From NCBI RefSeq assembly GCF_004682055.1, contig NZ_QUZU01000031.1:1-64000 (forward strand): 64,000 nucleotides of DNA. Direction: 5' to 3'. Source of the stretch: Pseudomonas kairouanensis (lineage in GTDB: Bacteria; Pseudomonadota; Gammaproteobacteria; Pseudomonadales; Pseudomonadaceae). The position numbers and the translations under genes were made by a program. Below the pieces are notes generated by a model. It worked only from the letters and a program-made list of their open reading frames with translations. It did no database searches and had not been told where the DNA came from. Shown one piece after another: positions 17,945-27,804 of the stretch; position 1 is the stretch's first letter, and each line of letters opens with the position of its first letter.

Positions 17945-17972
17945 CAAAAAACCCCGGTCTTTCGACCAGGGT
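17945..17972 (-). terminator. Terminator of the tRNA-Val-Asp-Asp operon
   Basis: Minus strand: ACCCTGGTC-GAAA-GACCGGGGT followed by TTTTT. It lies 74 bases after the last tRNA-Asp. Confidence 0.85.
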
Positions 17973-18045
17973 CTTTGCTATCGGATCAAAGTAGCCAGCG
18001 GCTTTCTTTGTGCTTCAAGGCGTTCAGTGGGCCTTGAGGCAGATA

Positions 18046-18122
18046 TGGCGCAGCGGACGGGACTCGAACCCGCGACCCCCGGCGTGACAGGCCGGTATTC
18101 TAACCGACTGAACTACCGCTGC
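18046..18122 (-). tRNA. tRNA-Asp(GTC), copy 2
   Basis: A 77-nt cloverleaf with CCA encoded. Anticodon stem CCGGC/GCCGG around CTGTCAC, anticodon GTC; acceptor GCAGCGG/CCGCTGC fully paired. Identical to the copy 183 bases upstream. Confidence 0.97.
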
Positions 18123-18228
18123 GTATCGCTTGACCAGTTGAGCGTAAACGCCCAACCGCCTTTAAACATCTGATCGATCAGCCTTGGCTGGTCAATCTCA
18201 AACCTGACGAGTCAGGCCTGGAAAATAA

Positions 18229-18305
18229 TGGCGCAGCGGACGGGACTCGAACCCGCGACCCCCGGCGTGACAGGCCGGTATTCTAACCGACTGAACTACC
18301 GCTGC
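18229..18305 (-). tRNA. tRNA-Asp(GTC), copy 1
   Basis: A 77-nt cloverleaf with encoded CCA and anticodon GTC, same sequence as the tRNA at 18046-18122. The intervening 106 bases differ from other spacers, so only the tRNA itself is clearly duplicated. Confidence 0.97.
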
Positions 18306-18360
18306 GCGTCGGTGCAACCTTTAACGTTGCGTCTTGCCCTAGGGCAAAACTCTCAAGAAG

Positions 18361-18436
18361 TGGTGGGTGATGACGGGATCGAACCGCCGACCCTCTGCTT
18401 GTAAGGCAGATGCTCTCCCAGCTGAGCTAATCACCC
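18361..18436 (-). tRNA. tRNA-Val(TAC)
   Basis: A 76-nt cloverleaf with CCA. Anticodon stem TCTGC/GCAGA around CTTACAA, anticodon TAC. First gene of the minus-strand tRNA operon Val-Asp-Asp. Confidence 0.97.
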
Positions 18437-18543
18437 TTTGCTTCGTTGAGGCCGCGAAATTTACGCAGGTAACGAACCTAAGTCAATAGCCTGCTTGAAG
18501 TTTTTCTAAAAAAGACAAAATTACTTCAAGACGGCCATGCGCC

Positions 18544-19308
18544 CTACTCGCTGTAAATCATCTTCTTGCTCATGCCACCATCCACCACAAACTCCTGCCC
18601 GGTGACAAACCCGGCCTGGCGCGACAGCAACCACGCAACCATCGCTGCCACATCCTCAACGGTACCCACCCTGCCCGCCGGATGCTGGGCATGATCGGCA
18701 TCGGTCAAAGGCTCGGCACGGCGCACCGCCGGATCACGCGCATCGATCCAGCCAGGGCTTACGGCATTGACCCGCACCTCAGGCCCAAGGCTCATGGCCA
18801 GCGCATGAGTCAGGGCCAGCAGCCCACCCTTGCTCGCCGCATAGGCCTCGGTATCGGGCTCCGACTGGCGGGCCCGGGTCGACGCCAGGTTGACGATGGC
18901 GCCGCCGTGGGCACGCAGGTACGGCGCACAGTGCTTGGCCAACAGCATCGGCCCACTGAGGTTCACGGCCAACACCCGGTTCCAGTAGGCCAGATCCAGG
19001 CTTTCCAGCGTGATGTTATGCGGTTCGGCCACTGCCGCATTGCACACCAGCGCATCCAGGCGACCAAATTGCCCCAGCACCTCGGCAACGCCCTGGGCAA
19101 CCTGCTTCTCGTCGGCCACGTCCATGCTGATGAACCAGGCATTCTCGCCCAGCACCTTGGACACCTTGGAACCGCGCTCGCGGTCCAGGTCGGTCAACAC
19201 TACCTGCCACCCCTCACTGATCAGCCAGGCAGCAATCCCCAGGCCAATGCCCCGAGCCGCCCCCGTCACCAAGGCAACCCGCCCGTTAGTGGCCGTCGCA
19301 GCCTCCAT
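18544..19308 (-). CDS. SDR-family oxidoreductase
   Basis: A 254-residue classical short-chain dehydrogenase. NAD(P) site TGAARGIG (15-22), NAA motif (90-92), and catalytic Ser143, Tyr156 and Lys160 in YAASK are all present. The loop TDLDRER after strand 2 has Asp, which favours NAD. It starts just after metZ: ATG at 19308 leaves an 11-base gap, while a GTG at 19323 would overlap the metZ stop; neither has a strong ribosome site, so coupling to metZ is likely. In P. aeruginosa the same neighbour follows metZ. Substrate unknown. Confidence 0.85.
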   Translation of the reverse strand: MEAATATNGRVALVTGAARGIGLGIAAWLISEGWQVVLTDLDRERGSKVSKVLGENAWFISMDVADEKQVAQGVAEVLGQFGRLDALVCNAAVAEPHNITLESLDLAYWNRVLAVNLSGPMLLAKHCAPYLRAHGGAIVNLASTRARQSEPDTEAYAASKGGLLALTHALAMSLGPEVRVNAVSPGWIDARDPAVRRAEPLTDADHAQHPAGRVGTVEDVAAMVAWLLSRQAGFVTGQEFVVDGGMSKKMIYSE

Positions 19309-19319
19309 GGACCACTCGA

Positions 19320-20531
19320 TCACAAAGCCGCCAGCCCGCGAGCCAGGTCAGCCTGCAAGTCGGCCACATCTTCCAGGCCCACCGCGATGCGGATCAGGCT
19401 GTCACGAATACCGGCAGCTTCACGCTCCTGCGGTGCCAGGCGCCCATGGGAGGTGGTGCTCGGATGGGTAATAGTGGTCTTGCTGTCACCCAGGTTGGCG
19501 GTGATGGAAATCAGCCGGGTGGCATCGATAAAGCGCCAGGCGCCGTCTTTGCCCCCCTTCACCTCAAAGCTCACCACCGCCCCAAAACCACGCTGCTGGC
19601 GCTGGGCCAACTCGTGCTGCGGATGGCTCTTGAGGCCGGCGTAGTGCACCTTCTCGATACCGTCCTGCTGCTCCAGCCACTCGGCCAACGCTTGAGCGTT
19701 GGCGCAGTGGGCCTTCATCCGCAGGTTGAGGGTTTCCAGGCCCTTGAGGAAGATCCACGCATTGAACGGGCTCAAGGTCGGGCCCGCGGTGCGCAGGAAG
19801 CCGACGATCTCTTTCATCTGCTCGCTGCGACCGGCAACGACGCCGCCCATGCAACGGCCCTGGCCGTCGATGAACTTGGTGGCCGAGTGCACGACAATGT
19901 CCGCACCCAACTTCAACGGCTGCTGCAAGGCAGGCGTACAGAAGCAGTTATCAACCACCAGCATCGCACCCTTGGCATGCGCCACTTCGGACAGCGCAGC
20001 GATATCCACCAACTCGGCCAGCGGGTTGGACGGCGACTCGACGAACAGCAGCTTGGTATTGGCCTTGATGGCCGCATCCCAACCCGAAAGATCCGCCAGC
20101 GGCACGTAGTCCACTTCAATGCCGAAGCGCTTGAAGTACTTCTCGAACAGGCTGATGGTCGAACCAAACACGCTGCGCGACACCAGTACGTGGTCACCAG
20201 CGCTGCACAGGCTCATCACCACTGCCAGGATCGCCGCCATGCCGGTCGCCGTGGCCACCGCCTGCTCAGCCCCTTCCAGCGCCGCCAGACGCTCCTCGAA
20301 CGCGCGTACGGTGGGGTTGGTATAACGCGAGTACACGTTGCCCGGCACTTCGCCAGCAAAGCGCGCAGCCGCATCAGCGGCGGTACGGAACACGTAGCTG
20401 GAGGTAAAGAACATCGGCTCACCGTGCTCGGCTTCCGGTGTACGGTGCTGGCCAGCGCGCACAGCCAGGGTATCGAAAGCTACGCCATCGAGGTCGCTGT
20501 CCAAACGACCGGCATCCCATTCCTGACTCAT
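19320..20531 (-). CDS. metZ: O-succinylhomoserine sulfhydrylase
   Basis: A 403-residue PLP enzyme of the Cys/Met metabolism family that makes homocysteine directly from O-succinylhomoserine and sulfide, the Pseudomonas route to methionine. PLP Lys219 lies in [11 protein letters not shown]; the SRYTNPT motif (68-74) contacts the cofactor of the partner subunit. It follows purF after a terminator, so it probably has its own promoter in 20532-20596. ATG at 20531 follows GGAGAGGCAGC. Confidence 0.94.
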   Translation of the reverse strand: MSQEWDAGRLDSDLDGVAFDTLAVRAGQHRTPEAEHGEPMFFTSSYVFRTAADAAARFAGEVPGNVYSRYTNPTVRAFEERLAALEGAEQAVATATGMAAILAVVMSLCSAGDHVLVSRSVFGSTISLFEKYFKRFGIEVDYVPLADLSGWDAAIKANTKLLFVESPSNPLAELVDIAALSEVAHAKGAMLVVDNCFCTPALQQPLKLGADIVVHSATKFIDGQGRCMGGVVAGRSEQMKEIVGFLRTAGPTLSPFNAWIFLKGLETLNLRMKAHCANAQALAEWLEQQDGIEKVHYAGLKSHPQHELAQRQQRGFGAVVSFEVKGGKDGAWRFIDATRLISITANLGDSKTTITHPSTTSHGRLAPQEREAAGIRDSLIRIAVGLEDVADLQADLARGLAAL

Positions 20532-20566
20532 GCTGCCTCTCCTTACTCAATTCTTTATTTAAGATA

Positions 20567-20590
20567 CAAAACCGGCCCCTCAGGGCCGGT
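20567..20590 (-). terminator. Terminator after purF
   Basis: Minus strand ACCGGCCC-TGAG-GGGCCGGT then TTTTG, beginning 7 bases after the purF stop. Confidence 0.8.
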
Positions 20591-20596
20591 GTCTAC

Positions 20597-22102
20597 TCAG
20601 TTGTTATACAGATCGATGATCGCGCTGACCGCCTGGGTCTTGATCTTCGACGAGTCGTTGCGCGCCTGCTCGATCTTGTTCAGGTAGGCCTCATCGACGT
20701 CACCGGTCACGTACTTGCCATCAAATACGGCGCAGTCGAACTGGTCGATCTTGATCTTGCCACCACCAACCGCCTCGATCAGGTCTGGCAAGTCCTGGTA
20801 GATCAGCCAGTCAGCACCGATCAGGTCGGCCACATCCTGGGTGGTACGGTTGTGGGCGATCAGCTCGTGAGCGCTTGGCATGTCGATGCCGTACACATTC
20901 GGGTAACGCACGGCTGGCGCTGCGGAACAGAAGTACACGTTCTTCGCACCGGCTTCACGGGCCATCTGGATGATCTGCTTGCAGGTGGTGCCACGCACGA
21001 TGGAGTCGTCCACCAGCATCACGTTCTTGCCGCGAAACTCCAGCTCGATGGCGTTGAGCTTCTGGCGTACCGACTTCTTGCGCGCAGCCTGGCCCGGCAT
21101 GATGAAGGTACGGCCGATGTAGCGGTTTTTCACGAAGCCTTCGCGGAACTTGACGCCCAAGTGGTTGGCCAGCTCCAGGGCCGCGGTGCGGCTGGTGTCC
21201 GGAATCGGGATCACTACGTCGATATCGTGCTCGGGACGCTCGCGCAGGATCTTCTCGGCCAGCTTCTCGCCCATGCGCAGACGCGCCTTGTAGACCGAAA
21301 CACCGTCGATGATCGAATCCGGACGCGCCAGGTAGACGTGTTCGAAGATGCACGGGGTGAGTTTCGGTGCCACGGCGCACTGGCGGGTGTGCAGCTTGCC
21401 GTCTTCGGTGATGTACACCGCTTCGCCCGGCGCGAGGTCGCGGATCAGGGTGAAGCCCAGCACGTCCAGGGACACGCTTTCGGAGGCGATCATGTACTCG
21501 ACGCCTTCGTCGGTGTGACGCTGGCCGAATACGATCGGGCGGATGCCGTGGGGGTCACGGAAGCCGACGATGCCATAACCGGTAACCATGGCCACTACCG
21601 CATAACCACCCACGCAACGGTTGTGCACGTCGGTGACGGCCGCGAACACGTCTTCTTCGGTCGGCTGCAGCTTGCCGCGCTGGGCCAGCTCGTGGGCGAA
21701 CACGTTGAGCAGCACTTCCGAGTCGGAACTGGTGTTGACGTGGCGCAGGTCAGATTCGTAAATCTCCTTGGCCAGCTGTTCAACGTTGGTCAGGTTACCG
21801 TTGTGCGCCAAGGTGATGCCGTAAGGCGAGTTGACGTAGAACGGTTGAGCTTCGGCCGAAGTCGAGCTACCGGCAGTCGGGTAACGCACATGGCCAATGC
21901 CCATGTGCCCGACCAGGCGCTGCATGTGACGCTGATGGAACACGTCACGTACCAGGCCATTGTCCTTGCGCAGGAATAACCGGCCGTCGTGGCTGGTCAC
22001 AATACCGGCAGCGTCCTGGCCGCGGTGCTGGAGGACGGTTAGCGCGTCATACAGCGCCTGATTGACGTTCGACTTACCGACGATACCGACGATGCCACAC
22101 AT
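20597..22102 (-). CDS. purF: Amidophosphoribosyltransferase
   Basis: A 501-residue enzyme of the first committed step of purine synthesis (PRPP + Gln to phosphoribosylamine). ATG at 22102 puts Cys directly after Met (MCGIVGIVG), the N-terminal nucleophile exposed after Met removal. The glutaminase domain comes first (about 1-235), then the phosphoribosyltransferase domain with [11 protein letters not shown] as PRPP loop. It follows cvpA by 41 bases, the standard cvpA-purF operon. Extending to upstream TTG would hide the nucleophile and is wrong. Confidence 0.97.
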   Translation of the reverse strand: MCGIVGIVGKSNVNQALYDALTVLQHRGQDAAGIVTSHDGRLFLRKDNGLVRDVFHQRHMQRLVGHMGIGHVRYPTAGSSTSAEAQPFYVNSPYGITLAHNGNLTNVEQLAKEIYESDLRHVNTSSDSEVLLNVFAHELAQRGKLQPTEEDVFAAVTDVHNRCVGGYAVVAMVTGYGIVGFRDPHGIRPIVFGQRHTDEGVEYMIASESVSLDVLGFTLIRDLAPGEAVYITEDGKLHTRQCAVAPKLTPCIFEHVYLARPDSIIDGVSVYKARLRMGEKLAEKILRERPEHDIDVVIPIPDTSRTAALELANHLGVKFREGFVKNRYIGRTFIMPGQAARKKSVRQKLNAIELEFRGKNVMLVDDSIVRGTTCKQIIQMAREAGAKNVYFCSAAPAVRYPNVYGIDMPSAHELIAHNRTTQDVADLIGADWLIYQDLPDLIEAVGGGKIKIDQFDCAVFDGKYVTGDVDEAYLNKIEQARNDSSKIKTQAVSAIIDLYNN

Positions 22103-22143
22103 GCGACGCAACCCCTACTTAATGAATCTTGACTGAACACAAC

Positions 22144-22701
22144 TTACTGAGGCGTTTTGGCCGGTAAGAGATGCTCCTTGAACGGAAGATCAGCGGGTAC
22201 GCTGATTCCGCTGGCCAGCCACTGACTGCTCCACCCCAAAATGAGGTTTTTGGACCAATCTGCAACCAATAGAAATTTTGGCACGAGCACAGACTCCTGC
22301 CACCACGAATCCTGCTGTACTGGCCCCAGGCTCAACAGCCCGACCGCCACGACCACCAGCAACGCGCCACGCGCGGCACCGAAGGCCATGCCGAGAAATC
22401 GATCGGTCCCGGAGAGGCCGGTGACACGTATCAACTCGCCAATAAGATAATTGACCATTGCCCCCACCAGCAGCGTGGCGATGAACATGATGGCGCAGCC
22501 CGCGATGACGCGAGCCGAAGGTGTCTCGATGTATCCGGCCAGGTAGACCGACAGTGAACCACCGAACATCCAGGCTACGACTCCTGCGATGATCCAGGTC
22601 AGCAACGACAGTGCTTCTTTGACGAAGCCGCGGCTAAGACTGATCAAAGCGGAGATGGCGACGATTGCAACAATCGCCCAATCAACCCAGGTAAATGGCA
22701 C
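22144..22701 (-). CDS. cvpA: CvpA family membrane protein
   Basis: A 185-residue inner-membrane protein with four hydrophobic segments, including the family hallmark SLSRGFVKEALSLLTWI near residues 22-38. Named for colicin V production in E. coli; it is now linked to envelope integrity. It heads the operon with purF. A REP doublet separates it from dedD upstream. Confidence 0.93.
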   Translation of the reverse strand: MPFTWVDWAIVAIVAISALISLSRGFVKEALSLLTWIIAGVVAWMFGGSLSVYLAGYIETPSARVIAGCAIMFIATLLVGAMVNYLIGELIRVTGLSGTDRFLGMAFGAARGALLVVVAVGLLSLGPVQQDSWWQESVLVPKFLLVADWSKNLILGWSSQWLASGISVPADLPFKEHLLPAKTPQ

Positions 22702-22836
22702 GTTCGAGCCTACGGACAGATAAGGCGGCGCATTTTAGCAGAGCGCCGGGCTATGGGTAAGCAGTGATTGCGGCTGCTTTGCAAATCAGTAGTTTGTGAC
22801 CGATCAACCCTATTTCAACCCCTATGAAAAACTAAT

Positions 22837-22923
22837 GTGGGAGGGGGCTTGCTCCCGATAGCGGTAGTTCAGCGATACATGTGCTGACTGGTCCACCGCT
22901 TTCGGGGGCAAGCCCCCTCCCAC
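22837..22923. repeat. REP doublet, GGGGGC class
   Basis: GTGGGAGGGGGCTTGCTCCC and inverted copy (with a GGGGGCAAGCC variant) bracket about 45 bases between dedD and cvpA. Confidence 0.9.
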
Positions 22924-22958
22924 ATTTGACTGCATTTCAAACTCGAATCGATACGAAT

Positions 22959-23612
22959 TCAGCCGCGCTCAGGCTGGAACCGGGTGACGAACCCCTTCAG
23001 GTTCTGCTGGCGATCGAGCAAGTCCCGCAGGCGATCCGCCTCGGCACGCTCGATCAGCGGACCAATAAACACCCGATTCTTGCCATCGGCGCTACGGATG
23101 TAGGCGTTATACCCCTGGCTACGCAGCTTTTTCTGCAAGGCATCGGCACCTTCACGATTGCCGAGGCTGGCCACCTGGATCGACCAACTGATCGGCAGGC
23201 CATTGGGGTCGATGCGGCTCTGACCCACGTCCGGCTTGCCCGGCGCGGCAGGCTGCGGCGCTACCGGCTTGGGCGCTGGCGCTGGCGCAACAGGCTTGGC
23301 AGCCACAACAGGCGCCGGTTTGACCACTGGCACGCTGGGCTGCACCGGCATCGAAGGGGCCTGCTGAGCAGCCACTTCATCATCGCTCGGCACCGGCTCT
23401 TCCTCCGGCAAAGCCTGCGGCTCAGGCACCACCACCGGCTGAACCTGAACCTGCGGCACCGCCGGCGCCTGTGGCGCGGCGGGCGCTTCGACCACTACTT
23501 GACGCTCTTCATCCTGACGGGAAAACAGCATCGGCAAAAAGATCACCGCCAACGCCACCAGAACCAGGGCTCCGACCATTCGCTGCTTGTAAGCGCTATC
23601 CAGTAATGCCAT
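22959..23612 (-). CDS. dedD: SPOR domain protein, DedD type
   Basis: A 217-residue septal-ring protein: short cytosolic start, one membrane helix (about 11-29), a long Pro/Val/Ala-rich periplasmic linker (35-130) and a C-terminal SPOR domain (about 140-212, ISWSIQVASLGNREGADAL) that binds denuded septal glycan. The start at 23612 lies 17 bases inside the folC end and has GGAGGAAG upstream. Confidence 0.9.
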   Translation of the reverse strand: MALLDSAYKQRMVGALVLVALAVIFLPMLFSRQDEERQVVVEAPAAPQAPAVPQVQVQPVVVPEPQALPEEEPVPSDDEVAAQQAPSMPVQPSVPVVKPAPVVAAKPVAPAPAPKPVAPQPAAPGKPDVGQSRIDPNGLPISWSIQVASLGNREGADALQKKLRSQGYNAYIRSADGKNRVFIGPLIERAEADRLRDLLDRQQNLKGFVTRFQPERG

Positions 23613-24903
23613 GTGCAGCTTCCTCCGTGGAGCGCCGGGCCAACCACTCAAGCGCCTCGGCAACACAATAAAATGATCCGAACAACAGAATCTCGTCGCC
23701 TGGCGTGGCCACTGCACACTGCGCCTCAAGGGCCTGCGTGACGCTTGCATACGACGTCACCGGCGCGCCAAGGTTCTGCAAGGTCACTGCCAACTCGGCG
23801 GCCGGACGGCTGCGCGGCGAATCCAGCGGCGCCACAGCCCAAGCCTGGACGCTACCCAACAAGGGTGCAACCACACCTTCCAGGTCCTTATCGGCCAGCA
23901 AACCGAATACCGCAAGACGACGACCGACCGGCGGCGTGCGCGACAGACGCTGGGCCAGGTACTCGGCCGCATGGGGGTTGTGCCCCACATCCAGCAACAG
24001 GTTCAGCCGCTTGCCCTGCCAGTCGAACGCGCGTCGATCCAGGCGCCCAACCACCCGGGTCGCCAGCAGGGTTGCGACGATCTGCTCGGCATCCCACGGC
24101 AGATCCAGCAGCAAATAGGCCTGCAGCGCGAGCGCGGCGTTTTCCATCGGCAGGTTCAGCAGTGGCAGGTTGCGCAATTCCACCCCCTCACCACGAGCAT
24201 TGAGCCCGCGCCATTGCCAGTGCTGGGTACCGATGTCGAGAGTGAATTCACGGCCGCGCAAGAAGAACGGGCAACCCAGTTCACGCACCTTGTCGAGCAA
24301 GGTTGACGGCGGATCAATATCCCCGCACAACGCAGGCTTGCCCAGGCGGAAAATCCCAGCCTTTTCAAAGGCCACCGATTCGCGGGTGTTACCCAGGTAA
24401 TCAGCATGGTCCACGCCAATACTGGTCACCAGCGCCAGGTCGGCATCCACCACGTTGACGGTGTCCAGACGCCCGCCCAGCCCCACTTCCAGAACGACCA
24501 CATCCAACTGCGCACGCTCGAACAGCCAAAAAGCCGCCAAGGTGCCCATTTCAAAATAAGTCAGGGAGGTTTCGCCACGCCCCGCATCAAGGGCGGCGAA
24601 GGCTTCGCAGAGCTGCTCGTCAGTGGCTTCGACGCCATTGAGTTGCACCCGCTCGTTGTAACGCAGCAGGTGCGGGGAATTGTACACACCGACCTTCAGC
24701 CCTTGGGCTTGCAGCAGCGCGGCGACAAAGGCACAGGTAGAGCCTTTGCCGTTGGTGCCGGTCACCGTGATCACGCGCGGTGCCGGGCGGCCCAACCCGA
24801 GGCGGGCCGCTACCTGCTGCGAGCGCTCCAGGCCCATGTCGATGGCGGAAGGATGCAACTGCTCCAGGTAGGCGAGCCATTCGCCCAGGGTACGTTGGGT
24901 CAT
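23596..24903 (-). CDS. folC: Bifunctional dihydrofolate/folylpolyglutamate synthase
   Basis: A 435-residue Mur-ligase-like ATPase that adds Glu to dihydropteroate and then extends folate glutamate tails. P-loop TGTNGKGST (48-56), substrate loop [13 protein letters not shown] and the [10 protein letters not shown] signature of the C-domain are present. ATGA overlap with accD upstream (24900-24903) and a 17-base overlap with dedD downstream make the three translationally coupled. Confidence 0.95.
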   Translation of the reverse strand: MTQRTLGEWLAYLEQLHPSAIDMGLERSQQVAARLGLGRPAPRVITVTGTNGKGSTCAFVAALLQAQGLKVGVYNSPHLLRYNERVQLNGVEATDEQLCEAFAALDAGRGETSLTYFEMGTLAAFWLFERAQLDVVVLEVGLGGRLDTVNVVDADLALVTSIGVDHADYLGNTRESVAFEKAGIFRLGKPALCGDIDPPSTLLDKVRELGCPFFLRGREFTLDIGTQHWQWRGLNARGEGVELRNLPLLNLPMENAALALQAYLLLDLPWDAEQIVATLLATRVVGRLDRRAFDWQGKRLNLLLDVGHNPHAAEYLAQRLSRTPPVGRRLAVFGLLADKDLEGVVAPLLGSVQAWAVAPLDSPRSRPAAELAVTLQNLGAPVTSYASVTQALEAQCAVATPGDEILLFGSFYCVAEALEWLARRSTEEAAHGITG

Positions 24904-25820
24904 AGGTTTGCAGGCACCGGCGGCACGACAATCGGCTCGACTTTAGGGGCGACGTACACAGGCGTCGGCAGGCCCATCATTTGCGCCAGCAGGTTACCCA
25001 GGCGTGGACGCAATTCACCGCGCGGGATGATCAGGTCGATGGCGCCGTGCTCCAGCAGGAACTCGCTGCGCTGGAAGCCTTCGGGCAGTTTTTCACGCAC
25101 GGTCTGCTCGATCACGCGCGGGCCGGCAAAGCCGATCAGGGCTTTTGGCTCACCGACAATCACGTCACCCAGCATCGCCAGGCTGGCGGAAACGCCGCCG
25201 TAGACCGGGTCGGTCAGTACGGAAATGAACGGGATGCCTTCCTCACGCAGACGCGCCAGTACCGCAGAGGTCTTGGCCATTTGCATCAGGGAGATCAGGG
25301 CTTCCTGCATCCGCGCACCACCGGAGGCGGCGAAGCAGATCATCGGGCAACGGTTTTCCAGCGCATAGTTGGCGGCGCGAACGAAGCGCTCACCGACGAT
25401 GGCACCCATGGAGCCGCCCATGAAGGAAAACTCGAACGCCGAAACCACTACCGGCATACCCAGCAGCTTGCCGCTGACGGAAATCAGCGCGTCTTTCTCG
25501 CCGGTCTGCTTTTGCGCACCAACCAGGCGGTCCTTGTATTTCTTGCTGTCGCGGAATTTGAGACGGTCAACGGGCTCCAGGTCGGCACCCAGCTCGCTGC
25601 GGCCTTCGGCGTCGAGGAAGATGTCGATGCGGGCGCGGGCGCCGATACGCATGTGGTGGTTGCACTTGGGGCAAACGTCCAGGGTCTTTTCCAGCTCCGG
25701 GCGGTACAGCACCGCGTCGCAGGATGGGCACTTGTGCCACAGACCTTCAGGAACCGAGCTTTTTTTCACCTCGGAACGCATGATCGAAGGGATCAGTTTG
25801 TCTACTAACCAGTTGCTCAT
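24900..25820 (-). CDS. accD: Acetyl-CoA carboxylase carboxyltransferase beta subunit
   Basis: A 306-residue subunit that, with AccA, transfers the carboxyl group from biotin to acetyl-CoA in the first step of fatty acid synthesis. The N-terminal zinc ribbon has Cys31, 34, 50 and 53. The crotonase-like core holds [12 protein letters not shown] and the oxyanion Gly pairs. ATG at 25820 follows GGAGAAAGAAAGC. First gene of accD-folC-dedD; the 244 bases upstream hold no visible gene. Confidence 0.97.
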   Translation of the reverse strand: MSNWLVDKLIPSIMRSEVKKSSVPEGLWHKCPSCDAVLYRPELEKTLDVCPKCNHHMRIGARARIDIFLDAEGRSELGADLEPVDRLKFRDSKKYKDRLVGAQKQTGEKDALISVSGKLLGMPVVVSAFEFSFMGGSMGAIVGERFVRAANYALENRCPMICFAASGGARMQEALISLMQMAKTSAVLARLREEGIPFISVLTDPVYGGVSASLAMLGDVIVGEPKALIGFAGPRVIEQTVREKLPEGFQRSEFLLEHGAIDLIIPRGELRPRLGNLLAQMMGLPTPVYVAPKVEPIVVPPVPANL

Positions 25821-26064
25821 GCTTTCTTTCTCCAGTACCGGTGGCTTGAACACAGCCCCGCGTATGCCCTTGAGCTAAATTCATATGTGGCGATGGCGCA
25901 TGCTGGACGGGGTCAGACGTTCGACCGGCCTGTTCCTGCATGTGCCCTCAGCCTTCCAGACAACCTGCCAGCGCAAGGTTGCTACTTCATTTCCAGGCCA
26001 CCCACAGGCGGCGCCGGGCTGTTTTACACAGTGGTAGTTATGGACGGCGGCAGACTGCCAGCCG

Positions 26065-26685
26065 TCACATCCCGCGCACAGCTTGCATGAATGCGCGAAT
26101 TTTGGGGTGATCCTTGATGCCCTTGGCCTGCTCGACCCCACCGCTGACATCCACGGCATAAGGACGAACCTGCTCGATGGCCGCCGCGACATTCGCGGGG
26201 TTGAGCCCGCCCGCGAGAATGATCGGCTTGCTCAGCCCCTCGGGAATCAGCGACCAATCGAACGCCTCGCCGGTACCGCCAGGCACGCCCTCGACATAGG
26301 TATCCAACAGAATTCCGCGAGCACCGCCGTAGGCAGCACAGGCTGCGGCGATATCATCCCCGGCCTTGACCCGCAGCGCCTTGATATACGGGCGCTGGTA
26401 GCTCTCGCACTCCTCGGGGCTTTCGTCGCCGTGAAACTGCAGCATGTCCAACGGGACCGCATCGAGGGTTTCGTTGAGCTCGCAGCGGCTGGCGTTGACG
26501 AATAAGCCTACGGTGGTCACGAAGGGTGGCAGTGCGGCGATGATCGCCCGCGCCTGCAACACATTCACCGCCCGCGGGCTCTTGGCGTAGAACACGAAAC
26601 CAATCGCATCCGCCCCCGCCTCGACTGCCGCCAGCGCGTCTTCTATGCGGGTAATCCCGCAAATCTTGCTGCGAACGGCTGACAT
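26065..26685 (-). CDS. trpF: Phosphoribosylanthranilate isomerase
   Basis: A 206-residue TIM barrel for the third step of tryptophan synthesis. Catalytic Cys9 (SKICGI), and the closing phosphate loops [10 protein letters not shown] and DVSGGVE are present. ATG at 26685 is the conserved start. It stands 64 bases after truA, apart from the other trp genes, as in P. aeruginosa. Confidence 0.96.
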   Translation of the reverse strand: MSAVRSKICGITRIEDALAAVEAGADAIGFVFYAKSPRAVNVLQARAIIAALPPFVTTVGLFVNASRCELNETLDAVPLDMLQFHGDESPEECESYQRPYIKALRVKAGDDIAAACAAYGGARGILLDTYVEGVPGGTGEAFDWSLIPEGLSKPIILAGGLNPANVAAAIEQVRPYAVDVSGGVEQAKGIKDHPKIRAFMQAVRGM

Positions 26686-26749
26686 GTCGTGAAAACCCCA
26701 GGGATTGGACCGAGAAAGTCCCGGATGGTAACAAAAGCTTTTCCGGGCG

Positions 26750-27574
26750 TCAGCCGCCAAGTTCGCTGAAGCCTGTGAGGAAGTGTGGCCCGATGAAACG
26801 ATCCGGCAGTTCGAACTCGTCACGGTACTCCACATCCACCAGGTACAGGCCGAAGGGGTGGGCCGTTACTCCGCCAGTGCGGCGAATGCGGCTTTCCAGG
26901 ACTTCCTTGGCCCACTCTACCGGACGCTCGCCGGTGCCGATGGTCATCAGCACCCCGGCGATGTTGCGCACCATATGGTGCAGAAACGCACCGGCGCGGA
27001 TATCCAGCACGATCATCTTGCCGTGGCGGGTCACCCGCAGGTGGTGCACTTCCTTGATCGGCGACTTGGCCTGGCACTGGCCAGCGCGGAAGGCGCTGAA
27101 GTCATGCACACCCACCAAGTGCTGCGCGGCCTCGGCCATGCGCTCGGCGTCCAGCGGGCGGTGGTTCCAGGTGATTTCTTCGTTGAGATGCGCGGGGCGG
27201 ATCTGATCGTTGTAGATCACATAGCGGTAGCGCCGGGCGATGGCCTTGAACCGCGCATGAAAATGCGCCGGCATGACCTTGGCCCAACTTACGCTGACAT
27301 CATGGGGCAAATTGATATTGGCCCCCATCACCCAGGCCTTCATGGTGCGCTCGGCCTGGGTATCGAAGTGCACCACCTGGCCGCAGGCGTGTACGCCGGC
27401 ATCGGTACGCCCGGCGCACATCAGTGACACGGGGGCGTCGGCGACTTTCGACAAAGCCTTTTCCAGGGTTTCCTGCACGGTTGGCACGCCAGACGCCTGA
27501 CGCTGCCAGCCGCGATAGCGCGAGCCTTTGTATTCTACGCCCAGGGCGATGCGGTAAAAGCCTGCGGCCGCCAT
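26750..27574 (-). CDS. truA: tRNA pseudouridine(38-40) synthase
   Basis: A 274-residue enzyme that isomerises U38-U40 in tRNA anticodon stems. The catalytic Asp58 is in [23 protein letters not shown] near the C-terminus is conserved. The start is uncertain: the frame is open to 27631 but only with TTG codons, and ATG at 27574 begins just before the conserved [11 protein letters not shown], so I use it. No strong ribosome site is visible at either. It lies between fimV and trpF. Confidence 0.92.
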   Translation of the reverse strand: MAAAGFYRIALGVEYKGSRYRGWQRQASGVPTVQETLEKALSKVADAPVSLMCAGRTDAGVHACGQVVHFDTQAERTMKAWVMGANINLPHDVSVSWAKVMPAHFHARFKAIARRYRYVIYNDQIRPAHLNEEITWNHRPLDAERMAEAAQHLVGVHDFSAFRAGQCQAKSPIKEVHHLRVTRHGKMIVLDIRAGAFLHHMVRNIAGVLMTIGTGERPVEWAKEVLESRIRRTGGVTAHPFGLYLVDVEYRDEFELPDRFIGPHFLTGFSELGG

Positions 27575-27698
27575 TTCGGCGGCCGCGTTATCTATATTTG
27601 CCAAGAACTGAGAGCCTGATGAGTTGCGCAAAGGCGGACATTATAAGGGCGGTAGGCGCGAGGAGGGCGGTTTTGTTGTGGATTCACGCAATGCAAAT

Positions 27699-27785
27699 GT
27701 GGGAGGGGGCTTGCTTCCGATGGCGGTGCCTCAATCAACACACCTGTGACTGAACCACTGCTATCGGGAGCAAGCCCCCTCCCAC
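27699..27785. repeat. REP doublet, GGGGGC class
   Basis: GTGGGAGGGGGCTTGCTTCC and the inverted ...GGGAGCAAGCCCCCTCCCAC, between fimV stop and truA. Confidence 0.9.
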
Positions 27786-27804
27786 ATTTGTAATGTGTCG
27801 CTAG

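Noticed and set aside
20438-21979. A 513-codon open frame opposite purF
   Set aside because: It lies wholly antisense to a certain gene, its product is His/Gln/Val-rich without any domain, and GC-rich third positions routinely create such frames. The same applies to long antisense frames at 871-1659, 31551-33113, 35525-37147, 38322-39788, 46779-48221, 52329-53882 and 54970-56490.
25821-26064. Possible small gene in the gap between accD and trpF
   Set aside because: Short frames exist on both strands but none has a ribosome site, family resemblance or biased codon use; the stretch is best read as the accD promoter region.
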